The position numbers and the translations under genes were made by a program. A stretch of 64,000 nt of DNA, from the NCBI RefSeq assembly GCF_018613935.1, contig NZ_JAGGPF010000013.1, positions 1 through 64,000 of the forward strand, read 5' to 3'. This stretch comes from Agromyces sp. ISL-38. GTDB taxonomy: Bacteria; Actinomycetota; Actinomycetes; Actinomycetales; Microbacteriaceae. The notes under the pieces were generated by a model, which saw nothing but the letters and a program-made list of their open reading frames with translations, was not told the origin of the DNA and did not search any database. Of this stretch, positions 49,433 through 56,890 are shown piece by piece; the first letter of the stretch is position 1, and each line of letters begins with the position of its first letter.

Positions 49433-49741
49433 TCAGCGGACCATCATGTCTGCGTCGAACTCGGCAACGAGCTCGTCGGGCAGGCTGTCAGGCACCACCG
49501 AGAGGCCTTCGAGAACCGCAATGCGGTCTCCGACCTCGTGCATGATCACGGAGATGGGCGTGTCGAGGGCATCGGCAACCGAAGCGAGGATCTCGGAGGA
49601 GGCCTCTTTCTGACCGCGCTCCACCTCGCTCAGATACCCGAGCGCAACGCTTGCCTTGCTCGCCACCTGCCGAAGGGTGCGACCCTTCTGCAGACGGAAG
49701 TCCCTCAGCACATCGCCGATCTCTTGTCGAACCAGAACCAT
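49433..49741 (-). CDS. clgR: ClgR-type helix-turn-helix regulator
   Basis: A 102-aa XRE-family DNA-binding protein. The helix-turn-helix 'TLRQVASKASVALGYLSEVERGQKEASSEIL' is the signature of ClgR, the activator of clp protease and other stress genes in actinobacteria. Its C-terminus is rich in acidic and hydrophobic residues, ending MMVR; ClgR is itself a Clp substrate in relatives. AAGGAGG precedes the ATG at 49741 by 5 nt; a longer frame is unlikely. In most actinobacteria cinA lies directly upstream; here a tct/cit block intervenes. A TAGATT box at 49827-49822 may be its own -10. Confidence 0.87.
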   Translation of the reverse strand: MVLVRQEIGDVLRDFRLQKGRTLRQVASKASVALGYLSEVERGQKEASSEILASVADALDTPISVIMHEVGDRIAVLEGLSVVPDSLPDELVAEFDADMMVR

Positions 49742-49850
49742 CGGAACCTCCTTCTCTCCGCCTTGCGACTCCGCCGGTACCAGAACGGGAAGCTCAGGCA
49801 CTTCTGACTTCCCGTGTCTCTAATCTAGCGTCGCACACTGGGCCTTCCGT

Positions 49851-49881
49851 GTGAACCTGCCACATGTAACAGGGTGTTCAC
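49851..49881. promoter_or_regulatory. Inverted repeat between tctA and clgR
   Basis: GTGAACCTG and CAGG-GT-GTTCAC face each other around a 10-nt centre. This could be the end-of-transcript hairpin of tctA or an operator upstream of the clgR promoter. Arms are interrupted by a 2-nt bulge. Confidence 0.4.
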
Positions 49882-49917
49882 GAAGACTATTCCTCGGGCC
49901 CGCGGTCTCTGTTCGGC

Positions 49918-51486
49918 TCAGGATTTCTCGGGCTCGCGCTCATCGACGGCGGCGATCGCGCCGGTGGGCACGAGCGTCGGGGCCGCCTCGTACCGCGCCT
50001 TGCGCCGCTTCAGCCACACGCCGAGCGCGACGATCACGGCGAGCGTGACGTACGCCGTGATCGCGAACGGACTGTGCACGAGATAGAGGAGGTCGCCCTG
50101 GCTGATGGCCATGGACTTGCGCAACTGCTCTTCGGCCATCGGCCCCAGGATGCCGCCGACGACCATCGGCGCGACCGGATAGCCGTACTGCCGCATGAGG
50201 AAACCCGCGAGCCCGACGACGAGCAGCGTCAGCGTGTCGAACACATTGAAGTGCAGCGCGTAGGCGCCGAGCCCCGCGAACGAGAGGATGCCTGCATACA
50301 GGTAGGGCCGCGGAATCCGGAGCACCTTCACCCACATCCCCACGAGCGGGAGGTTCAGCACGAGCAGCATGACGTTGCCGATGTAGAGGCTCGCGATGAG
50401 CGCCCAGACGAGTCCGGACTGGTTCTCGAAGAGCATCGGCCCCGGCCGGATCCCGTACGACTGGAACGCGGAGATGATGATCGCCGCGGTCGCCGTCGTC
50501 GGCAGCCCCAGGGTGAGCAGCGGCACGAGCACGCCCGCCGCCGCCGCATTGTTCGCGGCCTCGGGCCCGGCGACGCCCTCGATGGCGCCCCGACCGAACT
50601 CGGCCTTGGCGCCGCCGCGGGCGAGCTTGCGCTCGGCCGCGTAGGAGAGGAACGTCGCGACATCCGCTCCGCCGGCGGGGATCGTGCCGATCGGGAAGCC
50701 GATCGCGGTGCCGCGCAGCCACGGCCGCCACGAGCGCGCCCAGTCGCTGCGAGTCATCCAGGTGCGCCAGCCACCGCCGACCGGGATGATGCGCACCGGA
50801 CCGTGACGAAGTCGGGATGCGACGTAGAGCGTCTCGCCGAGCGCGAAGAGGCCCACTGCGATGATGACGACGTCGATGCCGTCGGCGAGGCTCGGGATGC
50901 CGAAGGTGTAGCGCTGCTGGCCCGAGAGCACCTCGGTGCCGACGAGGCCGAGCAGCAGTCCGAGCCCCAGCGAGACGAGGCCACGTGGCACGCTCGAGCC
51001 GAGGAGCGCGCCGACGGTGAGGAACGCGACGACGATGAGGGCGAAGTAGTCGGCGGGGCCGAGTTGCACCGCGAGCTTCGCGATGCCCGGCGCGAGGAAC
51101 GTGAGGGCGAGCGTCGCGGCGGTGCCGGCGACGAATGAACCGATCGCCGCGGTCGCGAGCGCCGCGGCGCCCCTCCCGGCCTTCGCCATCCGGTTCCCTT
51201 CGAGGGCCGTCACGATCGACGAGGACTCCCCCGGCGTGTTCAAGAGGATCGAGGTCGTCGAGCCGCCGTACATGCCGCCGTAGTAGATGCCGGCGAACAC
51301 GATGAGCGCGCCCGTCGGATCGAGCGAGTAGGTGAGCGGGAGCAGGAGCGCCACGGTCATCGCGGGGCCGATGCCGGGCAGCACGCCGACGGCGGTGCCG
51401 ATGAAGACGCCGAAGAGCGCGTAGAGGAGGTACTGGGGCTGCAGCGCTGTCGCGAAGCCCTCGAGCAGTGCGGTGAGACTATCCAT
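49918..51486 (-). CDS. tctA: Tripartite tricarboxylate transporter, large membrane subunit
   Basis: A 522-aa integral membrane protein with about 11-12 spans, the transport subunit of a TctABC system that imports citrate or related carboxylates using ion gradients. Family motifs are visible: '[21 protein letters not shown]' near the N-terminus and '[22 protein letters not shown]'. Further on are '[28 protein letters not shown]' and '[16 protein letters not shown]'. The ATG lies inside the last codons of tctB (8-bp overlap). Transcription runs tctC-tctB-tctA. The substrate is unknown; similar systems also take tartrate, terephthalate or other acids. Confidence 0.92.
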   Translation of the reverse strand: MDSLTALLEGFATALQPQYLLYALFGVFIGTAVGVLPGIGPAMTVALLLPLTYSLDPTGALIVFAGIYYGGMYGGSTTSILLNTPGESSSIVTALEGNRMAKAGRGAAALATAAIGSFVAGTAATLALTFLAPGIAKLAVQLGPADYFALIVVAFLTVGALLGSSVPRGLVSLGLGLLLGLVGTEVLSGQQRYTFGIPSLADGIDVVIIAVGLFALGETLYVASRLRHGPVRIIPVGGGWRTWMTRSDWARSWRPWLRGTAIGFPIGTIPAGGADVATFLSYAAERKLARGGAKAEFGRGAIEGVAGPEAANNAAAAGVLVPLLTLGLPTTATAAIIISAFQSYGIRPGPMLFENQSGLVWALIASLYIGNVMLLVLNLPLVGMWVKVLRIPRPYLYAGILSFAGLGAYALHFNVFDTLTLLVVGLAGFLMRQYGYPVAPMVVGGILGPMAEEQLRKSMAISQGDLLYLVHSPFAITAYVTLAVIVALGVWLKRRKARYEAAPTLVPTGAIAAVDEREPEKS

Positions 51487-52045
51487 GGAAGATCGAGATC
51501 CAGTCGAGGAGCGGGCCGGCGGGCAGCGAGAGCCCGAGCCAGACACCGAAGACGAGTTGCGTCACGAGCCCGAGGCCGAGGCCGACGCCGAGCGCGACCC
51601 ACCAGCGCTTCGCGCCGAGCGACCAGGCGGCCCCGGCGAAGAGCACGGCGACCGCGATGGGCCAGCCGGCGAGCTCGATGAGCACGAGTTGCGAGAGGAA
51701 GCACACGATGAGCTTCCCGACGGTGAGCCAGTCGGTCGGGGCATCCGGATCGATGTCCTCGCCGTCATCCGGCACGCCGCGACGACCGCGGGCGACCTGC
51801 ACGATGACGGCGATGGATGCCGCGACGAGCAGCACCCCGACGGCATACGGGAAGACGCGGGGCCCGAGCACGCTCGCCGAGCCCGGCGGCACGCGGATGA
51901 ACCCGGCGCCGACGATCGCGTACACGCCGAGCGCCGCGCACACCGCGGCGAACGCGAACTCGCCGATCGGGGCGCGCGGCCGGCGGGTGGAGGGGGCCTC
52001 CCCCGGCGCGGTCGCGCCGAGGGAGGCCTGAGCGGCGTCGGTCAC
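51479..52045 (-). CDS. tctB: Tripartite tricarboxylate transporter, small membrane subunit
   Basis: A 188-aa membrane protein with four predicted spans (about 28-48, 62-84, 105-135 and 140-170) and a charged loop between the second and third, the usual TctB layout. The first two spans are joined by '[21 protein letters not shown]', a recognisable TctB stretch with conserved GP and FP. The GTG start overlaps the tctC stop as GTGA. Its role in the complex is poorly understood; it probably assists TctA. Confidence 0.88.
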   Translation of the reverse strand: MTDAAQASLGATAPGEAPSTRRPRAPIGEFAFAAVCAALGVYAIVGAGFIRVPPGSASVLGPRVFPYAVGVLLVAASIAVIVQVARGRRGVPDDGEDIDPDAPTDWLTVGKLIVCFLSQLVLIELAGWPIAVAVLFAGAAWSLGAKRWWVALGVGLGLGLVTQLVFGVWLGLSLPAGPLLDWISIFHG

Positions 52046-53109
52046 GGTGCGACCAGGCCGATCGTCTGCAGGGTTTGCGTCACCTCGGCGATGTTGCCGT
52101 CGAGGAACGACTGGAACTCGTCGCCGACGAGGAAGGCGTCGGCCCAGCCCTTCTCCTCGAGCGTCGCCTTCCAGCCCGCCGAGTCGTGCAGGTCGGTGAC
52201 GAGTGCGCGCAGCGCCTCGGCCTCCGCCTCGTCGATGCCGCCGGGTGCCACGAGGCCGCGCCAGTTCGTGAGTTGGACGTCGTATCCCTCGTCGATGAGC
52301 GTCGGTGTGTCGGGCAGGAGCTCGACGGGCTCGGGCGAGGAGACCGCGAGGGCTCGCAGCTCGCCGGCCTCGATCTGCTCGACGAACTCGCCGACACCTG
52401 AGATGCCGGCCTGCACGGTGTTGCCGAGGAGCATCGTGACGGCCTCGCCACCACCGGAGTTCGGGATGTAATTGAGCGTCGACGGGATGTCGGCCGGGTC
52501 GACGCCCGCCTCGGTGAGCAGCATGCCCGCGAGGATGTGGTCGGCGCCGCCCGCTGAACCGCCGGTGACCGAGATGGCCGCGCCGTCCTCGACGATCGCG
52601 TCGACGAGGTCCTCGGCGCTCTTGTACGGCGACGACGCCGGCACGACGAGCACGAGTGCCTCCTCGGTGAGCTTCGCGATCGGCGTCGTGTCCTCGATTC
52701 GCGCCTCGGAGGCGTTCGTCTCGACCGCGCCGACCATGACGAGTCCGGTGACCATCAAGGTGGCCGCGTTCTTCTCGTTCGCGAGCGCCGCGAGGCCGAC
52801 CGTGCCGCCCGCGCCGCCGATGTTCTCCACCGGCGCGGAGCCGACGATGTCCTCGTCGGTCAGCACCTGCGACATCGAACGGGCGGTCTGGTCCCAGCCG
52901 CCGCCCGGGTCGGCCGGAGCGATGAGGTTGACGGAGTCGAGGGTTACCGCTTCGCCCTCCGCCTCACTGCTGCCTGCGGCATCCGGTGCGGCGCAGGCGG
53001 CGAGGCCCAGCATCGTGACGACGCCGATCACTGCCAGCCCGCTGCGGGTGGCCCGCTTCCGCGGGTTCGAGATTTCGGCCGACGTGCGCGGCCAGCTGTG
53101 AGATCGCAA
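52042..53109 (-). CDS. tctC: Tripartite tricarboxylate transporter substrate-binding lipoprotein
   Basis: Extracytoplasmic binding protein (355 aa) of the Bug/TctC family. A signal peptide ends in LAAC (Cys39), then an acidic linker. 'NLIAPADPGGGWDQTARSMS' is the conserved ligand-loop region and 'NWRGLVAPGGIDEAEAEAL' the second Bug signature. AAGGAGG lies just upstream of TTG at 53109, the most plausible start; no ATG or GTG is better placed. It is first in the transporter operon and divergent from citA. The array of 9-bp repeats lies 91 bp upstream. Confidence 0.88.
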   Translation of the reverse strand: MRSHSWPRTSAEISNPRKRATRSGLAVIGVVTMLGLAACAAPDAAGSSEAEGEAVTLDSVNLIAPADPGGGWDQTARSMSQVLTDEDIVGSAPVENIGGAGGTVGLAALANEKNAATLMVTGLVMVGAVETNASEARIEDTTPIAKLTEEALVLVVPASSPYKSAEDLVDAIVEDGAAISVTGGSAGGADHILAGMLLTEAGVDPADIPSTLNYIPNSGGGEAVTMLLGNTVQAGISGVGEFVEQIEAGELRALAVSSPEPVELLPDTPTLIDEGYDVQLTNWRGLVAPGGIDEAEAEALRALVTDLHDSAGWKATLEEKGWADAFLVGDEFQSFLDGNIAEVTQTLQTIGLVAP

Positions 53110-53199
53110 TTCTCCTCCTTGAGCGCCCGGGTCCATTCCCGGGCATGACGATCGATGTGCGCATGACGCTAGGCGGGTCTCACGCAAGCCGGAATGCTG

Positions 53200-53253
53200 C
53201 GGTCGTAACGGTCGTACTGGTCGTTTCGGTCGATTCGGTCGTATTGGTCACGC
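53200..53253. repeat. Six tandem 9-bp repeats in the tctC/citA divergent region
   Basis: Units read CGGTCGTAA, CGGTCGTAC, TGGTCGTTT, CGGTCGATT, CGGTCGTAT and TGGTCACGC, sharing the core (C/T)GGTCGT. They are head to tail without gaps between two divergent genes. A regulator that binds direct repeats, most simply the CitB-type response regulator encoded next door, is the likely reader; this is inference. Confidence 0.75.
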
Positions 53254-53277
53254 TCCGGATGCTGCACACGGGCGCGC

Positions 53278-54924
53278 GTGAGCGAAACTGTACGGGTGGG
53301 CCGGTCGATGACGCTTGGCATGCAGCTGCTGCTGCTGCAGGTCGCCATCGTGCTCATCACCGTGGCCGGCACGGGCGTCACGGCGGTGTGGCTGCAGGAG
53401 CGACAGCTGCGCGAGGCCTACCAGGACCGCATGATCGCGGTCGCGCAGTCGGTCGCAGGACTGCCCGCGATCACCGAGGCGTTCGACGACGACGACCCGT
53501 CCTCGACCATCCAGCCGATCGCCGAGGTCATCCGGCGTGCCTCCAAGGTCACCTATGTCGTCGTCGCGAACGACCGCGGCATCCGCTACTCGCACCCGAA
53601 CCCGGATCGCATCGGAGAGCGGGTGTCGACCGACCCCGCGATCCCGCTGTCGGGCGAGATCTACGTCGGCACGCAGACGGGCACCCTCGGCGAGTCCTGG
53701 CGCGTGAAGGTGCCGATCTTCGACGACGACGGCAAGGTGATGGGACAGGTGTCGGTCGGCATCCTCGAGTCCGACCTGCGCGAGGACTTCCTCGGGGGCC
53801 TCAGCGGGCTCCTCATCGTGCTCGTGATCGCGGCAGTGGTCGGCGTCGTGGGCTCTGCATGGATCGGCCGCCTCATCCGGCGCCGCATCTACGGGCTCGA
53901 GCCCGAGGAGATCCGCGCGATGCTCGAGACCCGTGAGGCGATGCTGCACGGGATCCGCGAGGGCCTCATCGCCGTCGACGATGCCGGCCGGATCGTCCTC
54001 GTGAACGACGCCGCCGCGCGGTTGCTCGACATCGAGGATCCCGCCGCCGTGCTCGGCGAACACGTGGAGTCGGCGCTCGATCGAGAGCTCGCCCGGTTCA
54101 TCGCGTCGGGCGAGGACCGGGAGACGCCGGTGCTCTCCGGAGAACGCGTCCTGCTCGTGCACGGCGACCGGGTGCGGGTCGACGGCCGCGAGGTCGGGTC
54201 GATCGCGATCCTCCGCGACCGCACGGAACTCGAGACGATGCTACGGGAGCTCGAGGGCGCCCAGGGCCTCGCCGAAGGACTGCGCGCCCAGTCGCACGAG
54301 TTCTCGAACAAGCTGCACGTCGTGAGCGGCCTGCTCGAGCTCGGCCACGTCGAAGCCGCCGTCGCGTTCATCGAACGGGTCGGCAGCGGCGGGGCGCTCT
54401 CCGCGCTCGATGAGCACGACGGCATCGGCGACGTCGAGACCGCGGCGCTCGTGCTCGCCAAACGCAGCCGGGCGCAGGAGCTCGGACTCGGCCTCGAGCT
54501 CGATCCCGAGTCGCACCTCGACGCCGCGGGCGGCGACATGCCGCGCACCGAGCTCTTGACCGTCGTCGGCAATCTGCTCGACAACGCGATCGAGGCGTGT
54601 GCGCTCGGCGGATCCATCACCCTCTCGATCCGCGACGACCTCGAGCCCGGCGTGCTCGTGGTGCGTGTCGACGACGATGGACCCGGCGTGCCCGCCGGCC
54701 TCCGCGACCAGATCTTCGAACCCGACGTGAGCGACAAGGCCGCGACGCCCGGCAAGGCACGTCGCGGCATCGGGCTCACCATCGTGAAGCGCGTCGCCGC
54801 TCGCCTCCGCGGCTCGGCAGCCGTTCAGGACTCCCCCAGCGGAGGCGCACGGTTCATCGTCCGCCTCCCGTGGACCCCGGCCACCCCCACGTCGACGAGC
54901 GAGCAGATCGGATCACGGCGATGA
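53278..54924 (+). CDS. CitA/DcuS-type sensor histidine kinase
   Basis: A 548-aa membrane sensor kinase. The first span is at about residues 15-37 and the second near 180-202. Between them is an extracytoplasmic PDC domain with 'YSHPNPDRIG', the carboxylate-binding pattern of CitA. A cytoplasmic PAS domain (about 222-320) follows. The phosphoacceptor His near residue 340 is in SHEFSNKLH, the CitA-type H box, followed by a HATPase domain with 'NLLDNAIEACALGG' and 'DDGPGVP'. It should sense citrate or a similar acid and signal to the adjoining regulator. GTG at 53278 is taken; ATG at 53308 is an alternative. Confidence 0.9.
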   Translation: MSETVRVGRSMTLGMQLLLLQVAIVLITVAGTGVTAVWLQERQLREAYQDRMIAVAQSVAGLPAITEAFDDDDPSSTIQPIAEVIRRASKVTYVVVANDRGIRYSHPNPDRIGERVSTDPAIPLSGEIYVGTQTGTLGESWRVKVPIFDDDGKVMGQVSVGILESDLREDFLGGLSGLLIVLVIAAVVGVVGSAWIGRLIRRRIYGLEPEEIRAMLETREAMLHGIREGLIAVDDAGRIVLVNDAAARLLDIEDPAAVLGEHVESALDRELARFIASGEDRETPVLSGERVLLVHGDRVRVDGREVGSIAILRDRTELETMLRELEGAQGLAEGLRAQSHEFSNKLHVVSGLLELGHVEAAVAFIERVGSGGALSALDEHDGIGDVETAALVLAKRSRAQELGLGLELDPESHLDAAGGDMPRTELLTVVGNLLDNAIEACALGGSITLSIRDDLEPGVLVVRVDDDGPGVPAGLRDQIFEPDVSDKAATPGKARRGIGLTIVKRVAARLRGSAAVQDSPSGGARFIVRLPWTPATPTSTSEQIGSRR

Positions 54925-55616
54925 GCGACATCCGGGCCGTCATCGTCGACGACGACTTCGCCGTCGCGCATGTGAACCGTGCCTTCGTCGACGCCCAGCC
55001 GGGGTTCGTCGTCGTCGCCGAGGCGCACACCGGCGCGGAGGCCATCGCCGCGATCGAACTGCATCGACCGCAGCTCGTGCTGCTCGACGTCTACCTCCCC
55101 GATCTCGGCGGCCTCGACGTGCTGCGCCGGGTCCGTGCCACGGGCGACGATGTCGAGGTCATCGCCGTGACCGCAGCCCGCGACCTCGACACCGTGCGGA
55201 AGGCCCGGCTCCTCGGCGTGCGCCACTATCTCGTGAAGCCGTTCTCGGGTGCGAGCCTCGCCGAACGACTCGAGGAGGTGCGGCGCGGGATCGCCGCCGA
55301 CCGGGCGGCCGCACCCAGCGTCACCCTCGACCAGCGCGGGGTCGACCAGTTCCTCGGCGCGGCATCCCGCCGCCACGCCGCCTTGCCGAAGGGACTCTCG
55401 CCCGTGAGCCTCGCGCGCGTCGCCGAGGGGCTCGCGGAGCGCGACGCAGATGTCTCGGCCGCCGAGCTCGCCGAATCGCTCGGCATGTCTCGCGTCAGTG
55501 CCCGGCGCTACCTCGAGCATCTCGTCGCGACCGGCGCAGCGGAGGTTGCGCCGCGGTACGGGTCGGCCGGACGGCCCGAGCACCGGTATCGGGTGCCGAC
55601 GTCGAAGGCCCGCTGA
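54921..55616 (+). CDS. CitB/DcuR-type response regulator
   Basis: A 231-aa two-component regulator. The receiver domain (1-120) has acidic residues at 10-11, the phosphoacceptor Asp56 in 'LVLLDVYLP' and Lys106 in 'HYLVKPF'. The C-terminal part holds a helix-turn-helix with 'VSAAELAESLGMSRVSARRYLEHL', as in CitB. The ATG overlaps the kinase stop as ATGA. It probably controls the divergent tctCBA operon through the 9-bp repeats; no direct evidence exists in the sequence beyond position. Confidence 0.9.
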   Translation: MSDIRAVIVDDDFAVAHVNRAFVDAQPGFVVVAEAHTGAEAIAAIELHRPQLVLLDVYLPDLGGLDVLRRVRATGDDVEVIAVTAARDLDTVRKARLLGVRHYLVKPFSGASLAERLEEVRRGIAADRAAAPSVTLDQRGVDQFLGAASRRHAALPKGLSPVSLARVAEGLAERDADVSAAELAESLGMSRVSARRYLEHLVATGAAEVAPRYGSAGRPEHRYRVPTSKAR

Positions 55617-55653
55617 GTCCACCGAATCCTCGGCATCCCCCAGCGGGAGCCGC

Positions 55654-55669
55654 GGCGACGCCGGTCGCC
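55654..55669. terminator. Weak hairpin between convergent genes
   Basis: GGCGAC and GTCGCC form a 6-bp stem with a 4-nt loop in the 70-nt gap between the response regulator and cinA. It might serve both transcripts, but it has no T-run and is short. Confidence 0.3.
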
Positions 55670-55686
55670 TGCCCGACGAGCCGGAC

Positions 55687-56214
55687 TCAGCTGCCCTCGA
55701 GCCTCGACAGCACGCAATCGATCGCGGCTCGCACCGTCGCCGTGCGGATCTCGGCGCGATCGCCGGGGAGCTCGAGCGCGATCGATTCGACCTCGTCGCC
55801 GAGCGCGATGCCGAGGTACACCGTGCCGGCGCGCTTGCCGTCTTGCTCGGTCGGGCCCGCGACCCCTGTGGTCGCGACGCCGATGTCGGCGGCGCGGCCG
55901 TCGACGGCGAGGGCCGTGCGGACGCCGGTCGCCATCTGCCGGGCGACGTCGGGATGCACGGCACCCTCTCGGGCGAGGAGCTCAGCCGAGACCCCGAGGA
56001 GCGAGCGCTTGATCGCGGTGTCGTAGGCGACGACGCCTCCGCTCACCACGAGCGAGGCGCCGGGGATGCGAGTGAGCTCGGCGACCACGAGACCGCCCGT
56101 GAGCGACTCGGCGACGGCGATGCGCAACTGCCGTCGGGTGAGTTCGGCGATAAGGCGAGCGGTGGGATCGGACGGGCTCGCCGCCACCTGCGGCATCCGC
56201 TCGCCAGCCCTCAT
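55687..56214 (-). CDS. cinA: CinA-family protein (nicotinamide-nucleotide amidase domain)
   Basis: A 175-aa stand-alone CinA C-terminal domain. 'LRIAVAESLTGGLVVAELT' with the catalytic-type Ser, 'VVAYDTAIKRSLLGV' and 'GVATTGVAGPTEQDGKRAGTVYLG' are the family hallmarks. The domain deamidates NMN in pyridine nucleotide salvage (PncC activity). The N-terminal MoeA-like half of full-length CinA is absent, which is common in actinobacteria. The ATG overlaps the pgsA stop as ATGA. Normally clgR and recA follow closely; here the Tct block is in between. Confidence 0.9.
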   Translation of the reverse strand: MRAGERMPQVAASPSDPTARLIAELTRRQLRIAVAESLTGGLVVAELTRIPGASLVVSGGVVAYDTAIKRSLLGVSAELLAREGAVHPDVARQMATGVRTALAVDGRAADIGVATTGVAGPTEQDGKRAGTVYLGIALGDEVESIALELPGDRAEIRTATVRAAIDCVLSRLEGS

Positions 56215-56813
56215 CGCCCTGGGCGCGGCGAGCGAGCGAGCACGACGGCGTCGCGCACGTAGAGCAGGCCCGACCACACGGTGAGCACGAGCGCGAGCGC
56301 CATGGCCGACCAGTTCAGCCAGTACACCCAATCGCCCACCAGCGTCCACAGCGGCACGAGCGCGAGCGAGATGGCGACCGACTGCACGACGGTCTTGAGC
56401 TTGCCGCCGGATGACGCGGGCACGACGTTGCCGCGGCGCAGCTCGACGAGGCGCCACACCGTGATGCCCACCTCGCGCGCGATGATCACGATCGTGACCC
56501 ACCACCACAGCTCGCCGAGGATCGAGAGGCACACGAGTGCGCCGCTCGTGAGGAGCTTGTCGGCGATCGGGTCGAGGATCTTTCCGAGGTCGGTGACGAG
56601 GCCGCGGGAGCGCGCGATGTGCCCGTCGATGCCGTCGGTCGCGATCGCGGCGATGAAGAGCACGGCCGCGGCCCATCGGAGCCAGCCGTCTGCGCCGTTG
56701 TCGGCGAGCAGCATCCAGAAGAACACCGGGGCCGCGAGGATGCGCACGAACGTGATGGCGTTCGGAAGGTTCCAGTTCGCCGATCGCTCACTGCTTCCGG
56801 CGGGAGAGGTCAT
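56211..56813 (-). CDS. pgsA: CDP-diacylglycerol-glycerol-3-phosphate 3-phosphatidyltransferase
   Basis: A membrane enzyme of phospholipid synthesis that makes phosphatidylglycerol phosphate. At 200 aa it has about five spans and the CDP-alcohol phosphatidyltransferase motif from 'DGIDGHIARSRG' through 'DLGKILDPIADK', with the expected Asp residues. It follows ftsK by 77 nt. The ATG at 56813 has no good ribosome-binding site, but TATCCT ends 6 nt upstream, consistent with leaderless transcription; an ATG at 56837 is an alternative. Actinobacterial PgsA paralogues can make other lipids; the ftsK-pgsA-cinA setting supports this call. Confidence 0.9.
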   Translation of the reverse strand: MTSPAGSSERSANWNLPNAITFVRILAAPVFFWMLLADNGADGWLRWAAAVLFIAAIATDGIDGHIARSRGLVTDLGKILDPIADKLLTSGALVCLSILGELWWWVTIVIIAREVGITVWRLVELRRGNVVPASSGGKLKTVVQSVAISLALVPLWTLVGDWVYWLNWSAMALALVLTVWSGLLYVRDAVVLARSPRPGR

Positions 56814-56819
56814 AGGCCA

Positions 56820-56825
56820 AGGATA
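56820..56825 (-). promoter_or_regulatory. pgsA -10 element (leaderless start)
   Basis: TATCCT on the minus strand ends 6 nt before the ATG of pgsA, placing the transcription start on the start codon. No -35 is evident. Confidence 0.35.
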
Positions 56826-56890
56826 GCGGTCGGCCATCGGCCGGCCTCGGGCGACCACGGCCCTGTGGAGAGCCTGCGGACGGCGATCGG

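Noticed and set aside
53169-53381. A 70-codon minus-strand frame containing repeated Tyr-Asp-Arg triplets
   Set aside because: The peptide repeat is simply the 9-bp DNA repeats read in frame. It has no ribosome-binding site and overlaps the start of the sensor kinase gene.
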